A stretch of 64,000 nucleotides of DNA, taken from the NCBI RefSeq assembly GCF_027052235.1, contig NZ_JALUFF010000027.1:1-64000 (forward strand), read 5' to 3'. Origin of the DNA: Thermococcus sp. (GTDB lineage Archaea > Methanobacteriota_B > Thermococci > Thermococcales > Thermococcaceae). The translations under genes and the position numbers were made by a program. The notes beneath the pieces were generated by a model. That model was not told the DNA's origin. It was given only the letters and a program-made list of their open reading frames with translations, and did not search any database. Below are positions 50,931-62,986 of this stretch, piece after piece. Numbering within the stretch: the first letter of the stretch is position 1; the number at the start of each line of letters is the position of its first letter.

Positions 50931-53105
50931 AGCTATCTTTAGATTATTTCCCTCGGCCACTATGTCGTTATCTTTTTTGTAGAGTGTACCCGTTAACCTC
51001 AAACATCCCTTGGGAGTGTAAACTCTCGAATCTTTTACAGGTGTGTTGTTAACGGGCCTGAATCCATGATAAACCGGCCCCTTTGATTTGATTTCTAAAA
51101 GCGTTCCCGGAAGGATTATGGAAATGCTTTCTCCAATAACAATTCTCCCTTCTCTTTCTCCCTCCTGCGAAATCACCGTTATGTTATAGGTCCCGTTGGA
51201 AACGAGCTTTAACTTCACCCCGACTACCGGTGACGAGCCTATAAGGGGGAGTATTCCTATACTCCCGCAGGAGCCTTCAAAGTATATCGTGGAACCGTTG
51301 AGCTCAATGCCCCATGTAGATTTTTCTTTCATGTTATACATTTCCATCCTCTCGCCGTTTGAAAAGCCCTCGGCAAACAGCAGCGTGCCATTCTGAACCG
51401 AATACCTGAGCAGTTTCCCGTATATCCTCCTCATGGACTCGTCTTTTTCCATGATTGCAAACATCCATGTGCTGAAGATTATATAGTCCGGTTTGTATTC
51501 CCTCACAAGGGATAGCAGGGAATCTCCCTTGAGGTAACCCAATCCAAAGGTATCAACCAAATACGGGATAACCTTTAGGTGGAGGTAATAGCCATCCATC
51601 GGGTTTATTGGAAGGTATGTGCCCTTTAGCTCGGCCCATTCCAAGTACTCACCTAAGTCATCCCTCATTTCTCTATCGTGGAGTGCGTGGGGAATTTTCA
51701 GCTGGCCCTTGGGGTAATTCACCACAATGCCCGCATCCGCTGTCCCCAGTACTACAAGCATGGCAATGGAAATGCCCACAACTCTTCTGAGGGTGAATCC
51801 CTCCAAGATACTCTCCACAGTGTAGATGAGGGCTAGATATGAGGTGAGAATAAGGGGATATATGAACCTCGGGTTCGGGATGATTGGGATTAGGAGCAGG
51901 TAAAAGACCCCGCTCAGAAAGAGAAGGGCACTCAGTTCAGGGGATACCTTAAACCTAATCCCGAGGAGTCTGGCCATGAGAACAATGAGGAGGAGTGCTG
52001 TAACTCCCAACCAAGGAGTTAGAAGCTCCAGCGAGCTCGACTCGATTTGGGAAAGCGACCTGTGAACCAGCCAGAAGAGGCTCATGAACATAAAACCCCT
52101 GTTGCTCTGTAAAAGGTATGTCTGGTGGATGTAATTTGGAGACACCATCAGACCGAGGGGGACTTCCACAATGGCCTTTGAGGCTATAACGACTGCAGTG
52201 AGAATGAGAACGAGCCTGTACTCTCCAATGAGGGCTCTAATGAAGGGCCAGAGCTTTCCGGCGTATCGTATGCGGAAGAGGTAAACCGTCATAATTGCCC
52301 AGACCGTCAGAAAGAGAACCGCCGTGTAGAGGTTGCCCATCTTGTTCATTGGATGAATCCCTGGAACTGCCAGCACTATCCTTGAAAGGTCTGTGGGGTA
52401 AAGGGTAACCACCGCGACCGCCACTAGCGTCCAGAGCAGGTAAGTTGCGAGTATAACCCCACCCTGCCTGAAAGTTAGGAAGTAGCCCGGGATTTTTCTC
52501 AGGTATTCCCTGGTTTCTTTCGAGTTGTAGAGAAGGATGAACGTGAAGAGCGCCAGCAACTGGGGGATTATTGTAAATTTTGCAGAACTTCCAATACTCA
52601 CAATGGCAAGTGAGAGGTAAGCACAACTCATTCTCTCAGTCTTTAGATACCTTACAAAATAAAAGAGCGAGGCAACCGTGAATAGCTCTATCAAGGTCTC
52701 ATGATAGACTGCCGTGTTCATCCTGAGCATTAGGGGGTCCGTGGCAAGCAGGAGGGAGAACAGTAGCCCGGCTCTCTCGTTCTTTACCTCTTTCCCCACA
52801 AAATAGGCCATGACAACCGAGATAAGCCCCAAAATCAGGGAGAGAGCTCTGCCAACTACGTGGCTGTCCCCGAAAATTCTCAGCCATAATGCTAGGAGGT
52901 AGTAGAAAAGGGGAGGGTGCACGGCAAACACATCTCGATATGGGAGGTGGCCTTGGTTTATCAGGCGGGCAATTAGGAGGTAAGTGCCCTCATCATAGTC
53001 ATAGTAAGAGTTCATGGGTAACATGAGTTTGTATCTCAAGGTGAGGAACAGTATTAGGATTGCCCCCAATGTTATCAGGCCATTTCTTCTCTTCCTCACT
53101 CCCAT
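50910..53105 (-). CDS. GT-C superfamily glycosyltransferase (ArnT/PMT-like)
   Basis: 731-residue membrane enzyme expected to transfer a sugar from a polyprenyl-phosphate donor to an acceptor outside the membrane. The N-terminal part has the catalytic-loop form YYDYDEGTYLLIARLINQG and DVFAVHPPLFYYLLAL, followed by about ten to twelve helices, then a soluble extracytoplasmic domain of roughly 230 residues from about 500. It is in one operon with the DUF2079 protein whose stop it overlaps (10 bases). Codon use and base composition look more AT-rich than the surrounding genes. Confidence 0.85.
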   Translation of the reverse strand: MGVRKRRNGLITLGAILILFLTLRYKLMLPMNSYYDYDEGTYLLIARLINQGHLPYRDVFAVHPPLFYYLLALWLRIFGDSHVVGRALSLILGLISVVMAYFVGKEVKNERAGLLFSLLLATDPLMLRMNTAVYHETLIELFTVASLFYFVRYLKTERMSCAYLSLAIVSIGSSAKFTIIPQLLALFTFILLYNSKETREYLRKIPGYFLTFRQGGVILATYLLWTLVAVAVVTLYPTDLSRIVLAVPGIHPMNKMGNLYTAVLFLTVWAIMTVYLFRIRYAGKLWPFIRALIGEYRLVLILTAVVIASKAIVEVPLGLMVSPNYIHQTYLLQSNRGFMFMSLFWLVHRSLSQIESSSLELLTPWLGVTALLLIVLMARLLGIRFKVSPELSALLFLSGVFYLLLIPIIPNPRFIYPLILTSYLALIYTVESILEGFTLRRVVGISIAMLVVLGTADAGIVVNYPKGQLKIPHALHDREMRDDLGEYLEWAELKGTYLPINPMDGYYLHLKVIPYLVDTFGLGYLKGDSLLSLVREYKPDYIIFSTWMFAIMEKDESMRRIYGKLLRYSVQNGTLLFAEGFSNGERMEMYNMKEKSTWGIELNGSTIYFEGSCGSIGILPLIGSSPVVGVKLKLVSNGTYNITVISQEGEREGRIVIGESISIILPGTLLEIKSKGPVYHGFRPVNNTPVKDSRVYTPKGCLRLTGTLYKKDNDIVAEGNNLKIASGCGNH

Positions 53106-54649
53106 TGATTCCTGGCCCCCAATTTCTCACATTTTTTGATGTCTCTCTCAACGGCAGTATAGATGCACTGTCTAAACTGTTTGTAGTCATCCCCCGTTCT
53201 GTTGTAACAGGAGAGAATTAAGTCGTTCACATTTATCAAAATGTACTTTGTGTCTTTAAATCTACTGCTGTTCAGGTACCTAATCGAAAATTTATAGTCG
53301 GAGAGTGAAGTTGCCATAAGCACTATAGAGTTATTTTCGAGATATGTATTCTTAAAAGGTGTAACGATATGATAGGTATTAATTCTGTTGGCTAGGTGGG
53401 GAAACAGGGTGTCCTGGGTTTCTATAGTACAGTTGCTTTCGTCGAGTTTCTTCGTAACCATGTCCAGTATTTGAAGATATGGCTTCCACTTGATGTAACT
53501 GATAACCAATCCCTGAAAGTTTGGGTTAGCAACATAGTCGGGAGCATCTATCAAGTGAAACTCTGGGGAGAAAAGTAGCATTGAGACAAGTGAAACCGTC
53601 ACTAGTGCCTTTAAATTAAATCGAAATCTTGGCTTTTCTTCGTTTAAATATCTGAGATTGTACACTGAGATTATGAAAAGCATTGGGGCCAACATGTAGG
53701 GATACTGCGTTCCAATGATCAACATTGTTGGGCAGTTTGAGAGAAATAATTCTAACCACAGGAACAGAGAAGCACTGAAGAGCTTGGGATTGAGGAGTGG
53801 TAGGAAGGCTGTACTGAGCAGGGCTGCGAGGGAGTATACAGCAATTTTATCAGGGTATACCTTTCCCCCATACCTCCTTAGAGTGTCATCTGAAAAGTAG
53901 GGATACCTCCCGCCGTTAAAGTGGGGAATTACGAGAAAGATGCTGATTGCTATCCAAAGTACTCCCATCACAAGAAGCAGGAGTATGAACTTCTCTTCTC
54001 CGACAGTGTTTCTCCATCTTCTTGGGTTCACTAGGAGTTTCAAGCCATACTCTCGAAACACATACATCAAAGCAATGCTGATTAGAATTAACCCCGAGTC
54101 TTCTTTAACTGAGAGTACGAGGAAGGCTACAAGAATGGCACGCAGGTAAAGCTTTCGTTCAATGTAGTATGGCAGGAGAAATATGAAAGGAACCGCTATA
54201 GTGACTGGATGGAAGTCAAAGAAGTTGAGGCCTTGAACTAATGGGTTGAGAAGATACATCAGGGATATATAAAACGCCCTTTTCTCATCAAGCATTAGCC
54301 TAGCAAGGCGAAATAGAGTTAATGCCCCTGCCGCAACTGCAATCGATTGGAGTACAAGGAGAACCTCCGCTCGGGGAAGTAGCCGGTATATGGGCAGGAG
54401 AATAAAAAGGATTGGACTATTGTGGACCCCAAAATGAGAGTACGTCCCCACGTCCTGCCACTCAGCTGTGTTAAAGAAAAAGCCTTCTCCGTGAACGGTT
54501 GTCCATAGCGACTGCATAAATATTCCGAGATCATAACCGGCCGTAAGGTACATGTAGTGTCTTAGCACTGAGTAAATTGAAATGAGAATCGTATAGATGC
54601 CAGCAAAAATAGAAAGTAACAACCCATACCTGTTTCCCAATGGGAACAC
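53096..54649 (-). CDS. DUF2079 membrane protein (GT-C-like)
   Basis: 517-residue polytopic membrane protein. The blocks HYMYLTAGYDLGIFMQSLWTTVHGEG and GVHNSPILFILLPIYRLLP, and FFDFHPVTIAVPFIFLLPYY with VLSVKEDSGL, identify the DUF2079 family, distantly related to GT-C glycosyltransferases; the DLGIF and HFGVHNSP blocks probably form the active-site loops. It would act with the next gene in building a surface glycan or glycolipid. The start is GTG at 54649 (a TTG three codons later is an alternative), with a TTTTTATAC box near 54675-54683. AT-rich, like its partner. Confidence 0.82.
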   Translation of the reverse strand: MFPLGNRYGLLLSIFAGIYTILISIYSVLRHYMYLTAGYDLGIFMQSLWTTVHGEGFFFNTAEWQDVGTYSHFGVHNSPILFILLPIYRLLPRAEVLLVLQSIAVAAGALTLFRLARLMLDEKRAFYISLMYLLNPLVQGLNFFDFHPVTIAVPFIFLLPYYIERKLYLRAILVAFLVLSVKEDSGLILISIALMYVFREYGLKLLVNPRRWRNTVGEEKFILLLLVMGVLWIAISIFLVIPHFNGGRYPYFSDDTLRRYGGKVYPDKIAVYSLAALLSTAFLPLLNPKLFSASLFLWLELFLSNCPTMLIIGTQYPYMLAPMLFIISVYNLRYLNEEKPRFRFNLKALVTVSLVSMLLFSPEFHLIDAPDYVANPNFQGLVISYIKWKPYLQILDMVTKKLDESNCTIETQDTLFPHLANRINTYHIVTPFKNTYLENNSIVLMATSLSDYKFSIRYLNSSRFKDTKYILINVNDLILSCYNRTGDDYKQFRQCIYTAVERDIKKCEKLGARNQWE

Positions 54650-54776
54650 CTACCCTCACTGGAGTGGATGTACCGTATAAAAATTTAATCCCTAGCGGTG
54701 ATTATTAGGCGGCAAACATTTTTTAACTTGAAACTGTTGAGTATGTTCTAGACTAATCTATATTTGGGTGATGGGG

Positions 54777-55343
54777 ATGCCGCTCTTTGGCTTTGGCTCC
54801 AAGAAGAAAAAGGTTAAGGAGTTGCTAGAAAAAGGGCAGTTCGATTTGCTCGTTCAGGAGGCAATAAAGGACAGGAAGATTATGGAAGCCCTGGTTCAAC
54901 TACTTGAGGATAACAACCCCGGAATAGTTGGGGATGCACTATTGGCACTTACCCAAGTGCTCGAAGCCAAGAGGGATGTAATCAAAAAGCACATCTCGGG
55001 AGAGCACTTCAGGAAGATAATGGGCCTGGTTAACAGCAGGAACCCCTACGTCAAGGAGAACGCCATGATACTCACCTACAGCCTCGTTAAGGCGTTCCCT
55101 GAGCTAATAAGAGATTACCGCAAATGGATGGTCCAAGAAATCAGGAAAGGCCTTCTCGAAGGCAACAAAGAGGAAAAGGGATTCCTTCTAGTCCTGATCG
55201 GCGAGCTTGGTCTGGGGGAGCTGAGGCCTCTCGTGGAGGAACTCACCGGTGTTCAGGACAAGGTTGTACTGCCCTTCGAGGGCAAGAAGTGGGTTCCTCT
55301 CGGTGACATCGCGAAGGAGACCCTTGAGAAGCTCTCTGCGTGA
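54777..55343 (+). CDS. HEAT-like helical repeat protein
   Basis: 188-residue soluble protein. After a short basic N-terminus ([14 protein letters not shown]) it is made of paired helices resembling HEAT/armadillo repeats: [32 protein letters not shown], then [34 protein letters not shown], then [19 protein letters not shown]. Such proteins are scaffolds for protein partners; the partner is unknown. ATG 54777 follows GGGTGATGGGG; a GTG and ATG lie just upstream. It reads away from the DUF2079 gene. Confidence 0.75.
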   Translation: MPLFGFGSKKKKVKELLEKGQFDLLVQEAIKDRKIMEALVQLLEDNNPGIVGDALLALTQVLEAKRDVIKKHISGEHFRKIMGLVNSRNPYVKENAMILTYSLVKAFPELIRDYRKWMVQEIRKGLLEGNKEEKGFLLVLIGELGLGELRPLVEELTGVQDKVVLPFEGKKWVPLGDIAKETLEKLSA

Positions 55344-55479
55344 GTTCCTCTCGTCCTTTTTGGTTTACAGCCAAAATCCCGGACTCTTCGTCTTCAGTTC
55401 TTTTCCACATTGGGGCCTCCAAACCTTTATAAATTCCCCTTCGTGCCCTCTTTCAGGCGAGAGAATAGAGGTGATGCTC

Positions 55480-56727
55480 ATGTCTCACAAGTCAGCCGAA
55501 ATGTACGAGCTCAAAAAGAAGGTTGAGGAGCTGAAGAGCTATCGAGGTCGTGCAACCGAGCTTGTCAGCCTCTACATCCCAGCGGGATACGACATAAACA
55601 AGGTCATGCAACAGTTGCGAGAGGAGTACGGAACGGCCCAGAACATCAAGAGCAAATCAACTCGAAAGAACGTCCTCGGTGCCCTTGAGCGGGCAATGCA
55701 GCACCTAAAGCTCTACCGAAAAACTCCTGAGAACGGACTGGCTCTCTTCGTCGGAAACGTGAGCGAGCAGGAGGGAGTGAGTGACATAAGGCTGTGGGCT
55801 ATAGTTCCGCCGGAACCCCTAAAGGTTCGCCTCTACCGATGCGACCAGACCTTCGTTACGGAACCCCTCGAAGAGATGCTCCGCGTTAAGGATGCCTACG
55901 GCCTTATAACCGTCGAGAAGAACGAGGCGACCATCGGTTTACTCCGCGGAAAGAGGATAGAAGTCATCGACGAGCTCACCTCCAACGTTCCTGGCAAGAC
56001 GAGGGCCGGTGGTCAGTCGGCGAGGCGTTACGAGCGCATCCGCGAGCAGGAAACCCACGAGTTCATGAAGCGCATCGGAGAGCACGCCAACAAGGCCTTC
56101 CTCCCGCTCCTTGAGAAGGGTGAGCTGAAGGGCATAATCATAGGCGGCCCCGGGCCGACCAAGGAGGAGTTCGTGGAGGGCGACTACCTCCACCACGAAC
56201 TGAGGAAGAGAATCATCGGTGTTGTTGACATAAGCTACAGCGGTGAGTACGGCCTCAGGGAGCTCGTTGAGAAGGCCAGCGACATCTTAAAGGACCACGA
56301 GGCTGTGAAGGAGAAAAAGCTCATCCAGGAGTTCTTCAGGCACCTTGTCAAGGACACGGGAATGATAACCTACGGCGAGAAAGAAGTGAGGAAGGCCCTT
56401 GAGCTCGGAGCGGTGGATACGCTCCTCATCAGCGAGGGCTACGATAAGGTTCGCGTGAGGGTGAAGTGCAATAACTGTGGCTGGAGCGAGGAGAAGACCA
56501 TGAGCGAGGGGGAGTTCCACGTTTACAGGAAAAGGCTGACTCACTGCCCCAAGTGTGGCAGTCAGAACCTCACCTTCGAGAAATGGGACGTTGCCGAGGA
56601 GCTAATAAAGATGGCGGAGGAAGCGGGTTCAAACGTTGAGATAATCTCCCTCGACACCGAGGAGGGCCAGCAGTTCTACAAGGCCTTCGGTGGCCTCGGG
56701 GCAATACTGAGGTACAGGATTCAGTGA
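55480..56727 (+). CDS. prf1: Peptide chain release factor aRF1
   Basis: 415-residue archaeal/eukaryotic class I release factor that reads all three stop codons and triggers peptide release. NIKS (55-58) and YRCDQTF (119-125) in the N domain contact the stop codon, and GGQ (177-179, in [12 protein letters not shown]) enters the peptidyl transferase centre. The C domain carries a zinc-ribbon minidomain (CNNCGW and CPKCGSQN). ATG 55480 follows GAGGTGATG with a CTTTATAAATT box at about 55425-55435, which rules out the longer frame from 55249. Confidence 0.97.
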   Translation: MSHKSAEMYELKKKVEELKSYRGRATELVSLYIPAGYDINKVMQQLREEYGTAQNIKSKSTRKNVLGALERAMQHLKLYRKTPENGLALFVGNVSEQEGVSDIRLWAIVPPEPLKVRLYRCDQTFVTEPLEEMLRVKDAYGLITVEKNEATIGLLRGKRIEVIDELTSNVPGKTRAGGQSARRYERIREQETHEFMKRIGEHANKAFLPLLEKGELKGIIIGGPGPTKEEFVEGDYLHHELRKRIIGVVDISYSGEYGLRELVEKASDILKDHEAVKEKKLIQEFFRHLVKDTGMITYGEKEVRKALELGAVDTLLISEGYDKVRVRVKCNNCGWSEEKTMSEGEFHVYRKRLTHCPKCGSQNLTFEKWDVAEELIKMAEEAGSNVEIISLDTEEGQQFYKAFGGLGAILRYRIQ

Positions 56728-57611
56728 CGCTGGACCAAAACTTCCTCCAGCAACTTCTTTATCTCTTCTCTCTTCTCCTTCCCGTCAATCACATACGGTG
56801 GCCTCAGAACGGGCTTTATCGAGAAGCCCATGATGGACATTGCCAGCTTTATCGCCGAGGCGAAGGACAAAGCGAAGTTGTAGATCTTCGAGAGCTTCGC
56901 CAGCTTTCTTGCCCCATCAAAGGCCTCCTCAAAGCGCTTCTCCTGAAAGGCCTTCCACACCGCGAGGTGAAGCTCTGGGGCAAAGTTGGCGCAGGCCATT
57001 ATCCCTCCGTCACCTCCGAGGATGAGCGTGTTGAGGAAGTGCCCGTCGAGGCCGGTAAAGACCTTAAAGTCCTTCCTCTCGCCTTTGACTTCGAGGATGA
57101 CGTCTCTGATGTGGTTTATACTATCTATCGTCTCCTTAACGCCAGCGATGTTCGGGTACTCAAGGGCGAGGCGCTTGATAAGGGGAACGCTCAGGGGGTT
57201 GGCACAGGAGGGGATGTTGTAGAGTATAATGGGAATATCCACTTTCTCGGCCACCATTGCGTAGTGTTTAAAGAGCGCCTCCTCGCTCAGGGGGCAGTAG
57301 TATGGCGGTGCTATGACGACGTAATCTGCCCCGATGTCTTGGGCATGCATGGTGAGTTCGATAACCTCGAAGGTGTTCGAAGATGCTGTTCCCATGAGGT
57401 AGAAAGCCGAAGTTATCAGTTCACGGCCCTTCTCGGCCAGAAACTTCCTCTCTTCCCTGCTAAGGCTCGTGAACTCGCCGGTTGTCGCGTTGACGAATAT
57501 TCCATGCACGCCGGCCTTCTGAAGGTACTCGACGTGCTCCTCAAGGGCCGGGACGTCTATGGAGTAGTCCCCGTTGAACGGAGTAACAAGGGGCACTATA
57601 ACGCCTTGCAT
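56721..57611 (-). CDS. DapA/NAL family aldolase
   Basis: 296-residue class I pyruvate-dependent aldolase or lyase. The Schiff-base lysine K159 ([10 protein letters not shown]), the Tyr131 of ILYNIPS and NATTGE (41-46) are all present, so the enzyme should be active. The family covers dihydrodipicolinate synthase, N-acetylneuraminate lyase and 2-keto-3-deoxy sugar-acid aldolases; Thermococcales lack an obvious DapA lysine route and make lysine another way, so a sugar-acid or hydroxyproline-type substrate seems more likely (inference). ATG 57611 follows CCGGTGATTTC. Its 3' end overlaps that of prf1 by seven bases. Confidence 0.88.
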   Translation of the reverse strand: MQGVIVPLVTPFNGDYSIDVPALEEHVEYLQKAGVHGIFVNATTGEFTSLSREERKFLAEKGRELITSAFYLMGTASSNTFEVIELTMHAQDIGADYVVIAPPYYCPLSEEALFKHYAMVAEKVDIPIILYNIPSCANPLSVPLIKRLALEYPNIAGVKETIDSINHIRDVILEVKGERKDFKVFTGLDGHFLNTLILGGDGGIMACANFAPELHLAVWKAFQEKRFEEAFDGARKLAKLSKIYNFALSFASAIKLAMSIMGFSIKPVLRPPYVIDGKEKREEIKKLLEEVLVQRH

Positions 57612-57673
57612 GAAATCACCGGATGGTTTAGGTGGAGGGGGTATTTTAGGGTTGTTCATAGAAAGTCTTAAGT

Positions 57674-57718
57674 ATCGGTACCGATCGTTGGTGGCCCTCG
57701 CTAAGCCCCCGAGGGCAC
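57674..57718. promoter_or_regulatory. Palindrome and hairpin between dapA-like and ATPase genes
   Basis: ATCGGTACCGAT (57674-57685) is a perfect 12-base palindrome. It is followed by GGTGGCCCTCG ... CGAGGGCACC (57690-57718), an inverted repeat with one mismatch. AGTATCGG and GGTACC both recur just before the ATPase start (57727-57744). The gap holds the promoters of two divergent genes, so this is probably a control region. Confidence 0.45.
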
Positions 57719-57745
57719 CGCTACTTAGTATCGGGGGCGGTACCT

Positions 57746-58815
57746 ATGCTGTTCGATCCGCGACCGAAGGAGCGAAGGGGAGAGATATTCGATAGGGATG
57801 AGGAGATAGGGGCTCTACTTGGGGGTATGAGGGAGTATCCAATAACGCTCCTAATCGGAATAAGGAGGATTGGTAAGAGCTCACTCCTCAGAGTGGCTTT
57901 AAACGAGTGTGATGAGATTGGGGTGTATATCGACGCGAGAAAGCTCTATTCCACAGGGGGAAGCGTGAGTCAGGTCGCACTGGTCAGAGAGATAAGAAAC
58001 GTTCTCACTGGAAAGGGAAGAGTTGGTTTTCTGCGTGGAATATCGGTGGAGGGAGTAAGCATCGCGGGAGTACAACTCAAACCGAGGGAAGCTACCTTTG
58101 TTGACCTCCTGGACTTTTTGAACTCACTGGGGAGAAAGCCGGCAAAAAAGTCATCATAGCCTTTGATGAGGCCCAGTACCTGAGGTTTTACGGTTCAAGG
58201 GGAGGAAAGGAACTTTTAGCGGGTGTAGCGTATGCGTACGACTCTCTTGAGAACTTGGGCTTCGTTTTCACAGGCTCTGAGGTAGGCCTTCTCCACAACT
58301 TCCTTGGCCTCGACGACTACTCAAGTCCGCTCTACGGGAGGATATACGAGGAGGTTGAGGTCAAACCCTTCACCAGAGAACTCTCCCAAGAGTTCCTCAG
58401 GAGGGGCTTTGAGGAAGTTGACATGAGCGTCCCAGAGGGAGAAATAGAAACCGCCGTTGGAGAACTCGACGGAATTCCCGGCTGGCTGGTCGAGTTCGGT
58501 TTCCACTACTGGAAGAGGGGGGACTTCGAGAGGGCCCTCGACATGACGATGAGAAAGGCCCGGGCCCTCATCAGGGAGGAACTGAAAGAGCTGGAAAAGA
58601 GGAGCGGGAGGTATTCACTCATTCTCAGGGCGATAGCTATAGGGCTGACCAGCTGGAGTGCCATTAAGGACTACGTGGAGGTCAAAGCGGGCCCAGTAAC
58701 AAACGCAAGACTGAGCGAACTCCTGAGAAACTTGGAAAAGATGGGGTGGATAACTAGGGAAAACGGGAAGTACAGGATTATAGATCCCGTCGTGGAAAAT
58801 GTGTTGAAGGAGTAG
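57746..58815 (+). pseudogene. Archaeal AAA ATPase (PF01637 type), frameshifted
   Basis: The reading frame is split into 57746-58159 and a second frame ending at 58815. The two join to one protein of about 356 residues if one G is added to the GGGG run at 58129-58132: the frame then continues SLGEKAGKKVIIAFDEAQYLRFYG and on to the end. The first part has FDRDEEIGALL and Walker A LIGIRRIGKSSLL, the second the Walker B IIAFDEAQ, sensor FVFTGSEVG, and a C-terminal winged helix (RLSELLRNLEKMGWITREN). This is the normal plan and length of the archaeal ATPase family often encoded by mobile or accessory regions. Cause: recent frameshift or a sequencing error in the G run; a programmed shift is less likely. 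Confidence 0.85.
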
Positions 58816-58816
58816 C

Positions 58817-61096
<2,280 letters not shown>

Positions 61097-61097
61097 A

Positions 61098-61649
61098 GTG
61101 AAGCGGGTCTGGAGGTATCTGCTTTACCTCTCGTTTGTCTTTCTTCTGGGCCTGTTGGCTGGTATTGCCTACGCCTACTCGAACCCGCAAAACGCGGGCG
61201 CCTTCGTGGGCAGGCTAGCCCGGGAGATAGGGCCCCTATCTCCGGACCCCTTTAAGAACTTCCTCAGGATATTCGTCCACAACTCAATGGTTGCCCTGAT
61301 GGTTCTCCTATCGGGCCTGTTCTTCGGCATCGGCCCATGGCTCATGGTGGGCTTCAACGGTGTGGTCGTTGGCATCGTCTCAGGATTCCTGTCCATTGAG
61401 GGCTTTCCGGCGGAGAAGCTGTTCCTCGGACTCGTCCCCCATGGCATCTTTGAGATTCCCGGCTTTCTCCTCGCGGGCGCTGCCGGGCTTGAGTGGTACA
61501 GGAGGATAAGGGAAGCCGAAGAAGCCAGCGAAGGCTTCAAAAAGGGTGTAAAGATCGCATTGAAGCTTTACCTGCTGACCCTTCTGCTCCTCCTAATTGC
61601 GGCGTTCGTAGAGGCTTACGTAACCCCCAAGGTTGCCGGTCTCGGGTGA
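61098..61649 (+). CDS. Stage II sporulation protein M-like (SpoIIM) membrane protein
   Basis: 183-residue membrane protein with five helices. The LSGLFFGIGPWLMVGFNGVVVGIVSGFL and LVPHGIFEIPGFLLAGAAGLE blocks are characteristic of the SpoIIM/DUF95 family, found widely in archaea outside any sporulation pathway. The PHG-FEIP motif between helices is conserved and may bind a partner. GTG 61098 is used with GGGTGA upstream; another GTG lies three codons earlier, inside the previous gene. Its 3' end overlaps the convergent DUF354 gene by 57 bases. Confidence 0.88.
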   Translation: MKRVWRYLLYLSFVFLLGLLAGIAYAYSNPQNAGAFVGRLAREIGPLSPDPFKNFLRIFVHNSMVALMVLLSGLFFGIGPWLMVGFNGVVVGIVSGFLSIEGFPAEKLFLGLVPHGIFEIPGFLLAGAAGLEWYRRIREAEEASEGFKKGVKIALKLYLLTLLLLLIAAFVEAYVTPKVAGLG

Positions 61650-62696
61650 GACCTCAAACGTTCCTTCAGTCTCGTAGGTCTCTATCTCCTTGAGTATTGT
61701 TTCCATCGGGTTTTCAAGGCCGGAAATGACTCCCCTGATGTAGGCGCGGAAGCCCTTCTGGTTCTCAATAAGCCTCTCCGCGATTTGGGCGACCTCGTAG
61801 GGATCAGTGGAATGGAACTCAACGCCCATCTCGACGAGCCACTTGGTAACCGCGAGCAACCTTCCGGGGTACGTTGATATCGTCGGCGTCCCGAGGGCTA
61901 TCGCCTCCCTGTTCATCGTCCCACCCGCCCCGATCATGAGCCTCGCGTAGTAGAGCAGGCTGAGGCTGTCAACGGGCTTCTCGGGCATTATCACGTTGTC
62001 AAAACGCTCAAAGCGCTCCCTCTGCTCCTCCGTCCTTGGGAAGAGCACGATGGGAATCTCTGGTAAGAGGGGTATTACGTCCTCAAGGACGCTTTTCTCG
62101 GGCCCGTTGAAGTAGTTGGCCTTTATCGGCTCGGTGCGCATAACTACGTAGCCGTTCCTCTTCAACCCGAGTTCCCTCAGGACTTTCCGCTCGGGTTTGA
62201 AGCCGTGGAGGTGGGCCAGCTCGGAGAAGCCGTTGACGGCTTTCATGCCGTTTGGGTCTGCCCCGCACCTAATCAGGTCGTAGGCGTCTATCGCTTTTGG
62301 ATAGAGAACAAGCCTGGTGAGCGGTAGGAAGAGCTTGTTCTGGGCAACGGCCGTCTCGTTGTCGACGAAGCCTATGCTCGGTATTCCGAGGCCGAAGGCC
62401 ACCCTCGGGGCCTCGACGGAGTGTTTGTAGATGGCCATGTCGGGCTTTTCCTCGATTATAAGCCGGGAGAGCTTGTAGACCCTCTCAGCGCTCGCCAGGA
62501 GTTTGCCCTCAAGGGTTGAACCGCCGTGTTTACCAACGACGTAGTAGTCAAAGCCGAACATGTCGAGGATGCCCGTCAGGCCGTCGAACTCTCTCGTGGT
62601 TATGAGAACCTCGTGACCGGCCTTTTCGAGTTCCCTTATTACACCCTTGAAGAAGTGAACGTGAGGAGCGTTCGTTATGTCAACCCATACCTTCAT
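61593..62696 (-). CDS. DUF354 glycosyltransferase-like protein
   Basis: 367-residue protein with a GT-B fold pattern. The start MKVWVDITNAPHVHFFKGVIRELEKAGHEVLITTRE is the DUF354 signature, a family found beside polysaccharide genes. Later blocks include GLGIPSIGFVDNE, VVMRTEPIKANYF, and LLYYARLMIGAGGTMNREAIALGTPTISTYPG, which resembles the nucleotide-sugar site of UDP-GlcNAc epimerase and GT-B enzymes. It probably takes part in surface glycan synthesis; the next divergent gene is a UDP-sugar dehydrogenase. ATG 62696 follows GGGTGGGTAGA and lies 32 bases from a CTTATATTGG box. Confidence 0.83.
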   Translation of the reverse strand: MKVWVDITNAPHVHFFKGVIRELEKAGHEVLITTREFDGLTGILDMFGFDYYVVGKHGGSTLEGKLLASAERVYKLSRLIIEEKPDMAIYKHSVEAPRVAFGLGIPSIGFVDNETAVAQNKLFLPLTRLVLYPKAIDAYDLIRCGADPNGMKAVNGFSELAHLHGFKPERKVLRELGLKRNGYVVMRTEPIKANYFNGPEKSVLEDVIPLLPEIPIVLFPRTEEQRERFERFDNVIMPEKPVDSLSLLYYARLMIGAGGTMNREAIALGTPTISTYPGRLLAVTKWLVEMGVEFHSTDPYEVAQIAERLIENQKGFRAYIRGVISGLENPMETILKEIETYETEGTFEVSPETGNLGGYVSLYERRN

Positions 62697-62741
62697 TCTA
62701 CCCACCCTTTCAATGGACGACTTTGTCCAATATAAGCGTTT

Positions 62742-62938
62742 CCAAAAAACGGTTGTAAAAGGGTTTTTTCCGGGGTTTCTAAGGAGTTTTCTGGGCCAAA
62801 AACCGTTTCTAACGCTTTCTCTTGGTGAACTGACACCCATACTGTCCCTGAAAAACTTTCGGACTTCTTACGGCCTTCTAAGAGCGTTTTTCATTTGGGA
62901 GCCTTTGAAACTGGATTTCAAGCTTTCAAAAACCGTTT
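62742..62938. promoter_or_regulatory. Three copies of a short motif before the sugar dehydrogenase
   Basis: The sequence (C/T)CAAAAAMCGKTT occurs at 62742-62754, 62796-62808 and 62926-62938 in the 290-base gap between the DUF354 and dehydrogenase starts. A related GCGTTTTTCATTTGG at 62884-62898 may be an inverted copy. A TATA box (CTTTTATTG) for the dehydrogenase is at about 62950-62958. The gap has no open frame worth calling; it looks like a multi-site control region. Confidence 0.5.
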
Positions 62939-62986
62939 TCTGGAAAAGACTTTTATTGCCCCTTTCCAAGGATGCTCGGTGAGAGC

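Noticed and set aside
58129-58132. Programmed -1 frameshift in the ATPase gene
   Set aside because: No classical slippery heptamer, stem or pseudoknot is evident; mutation or sequencing error is simpler.
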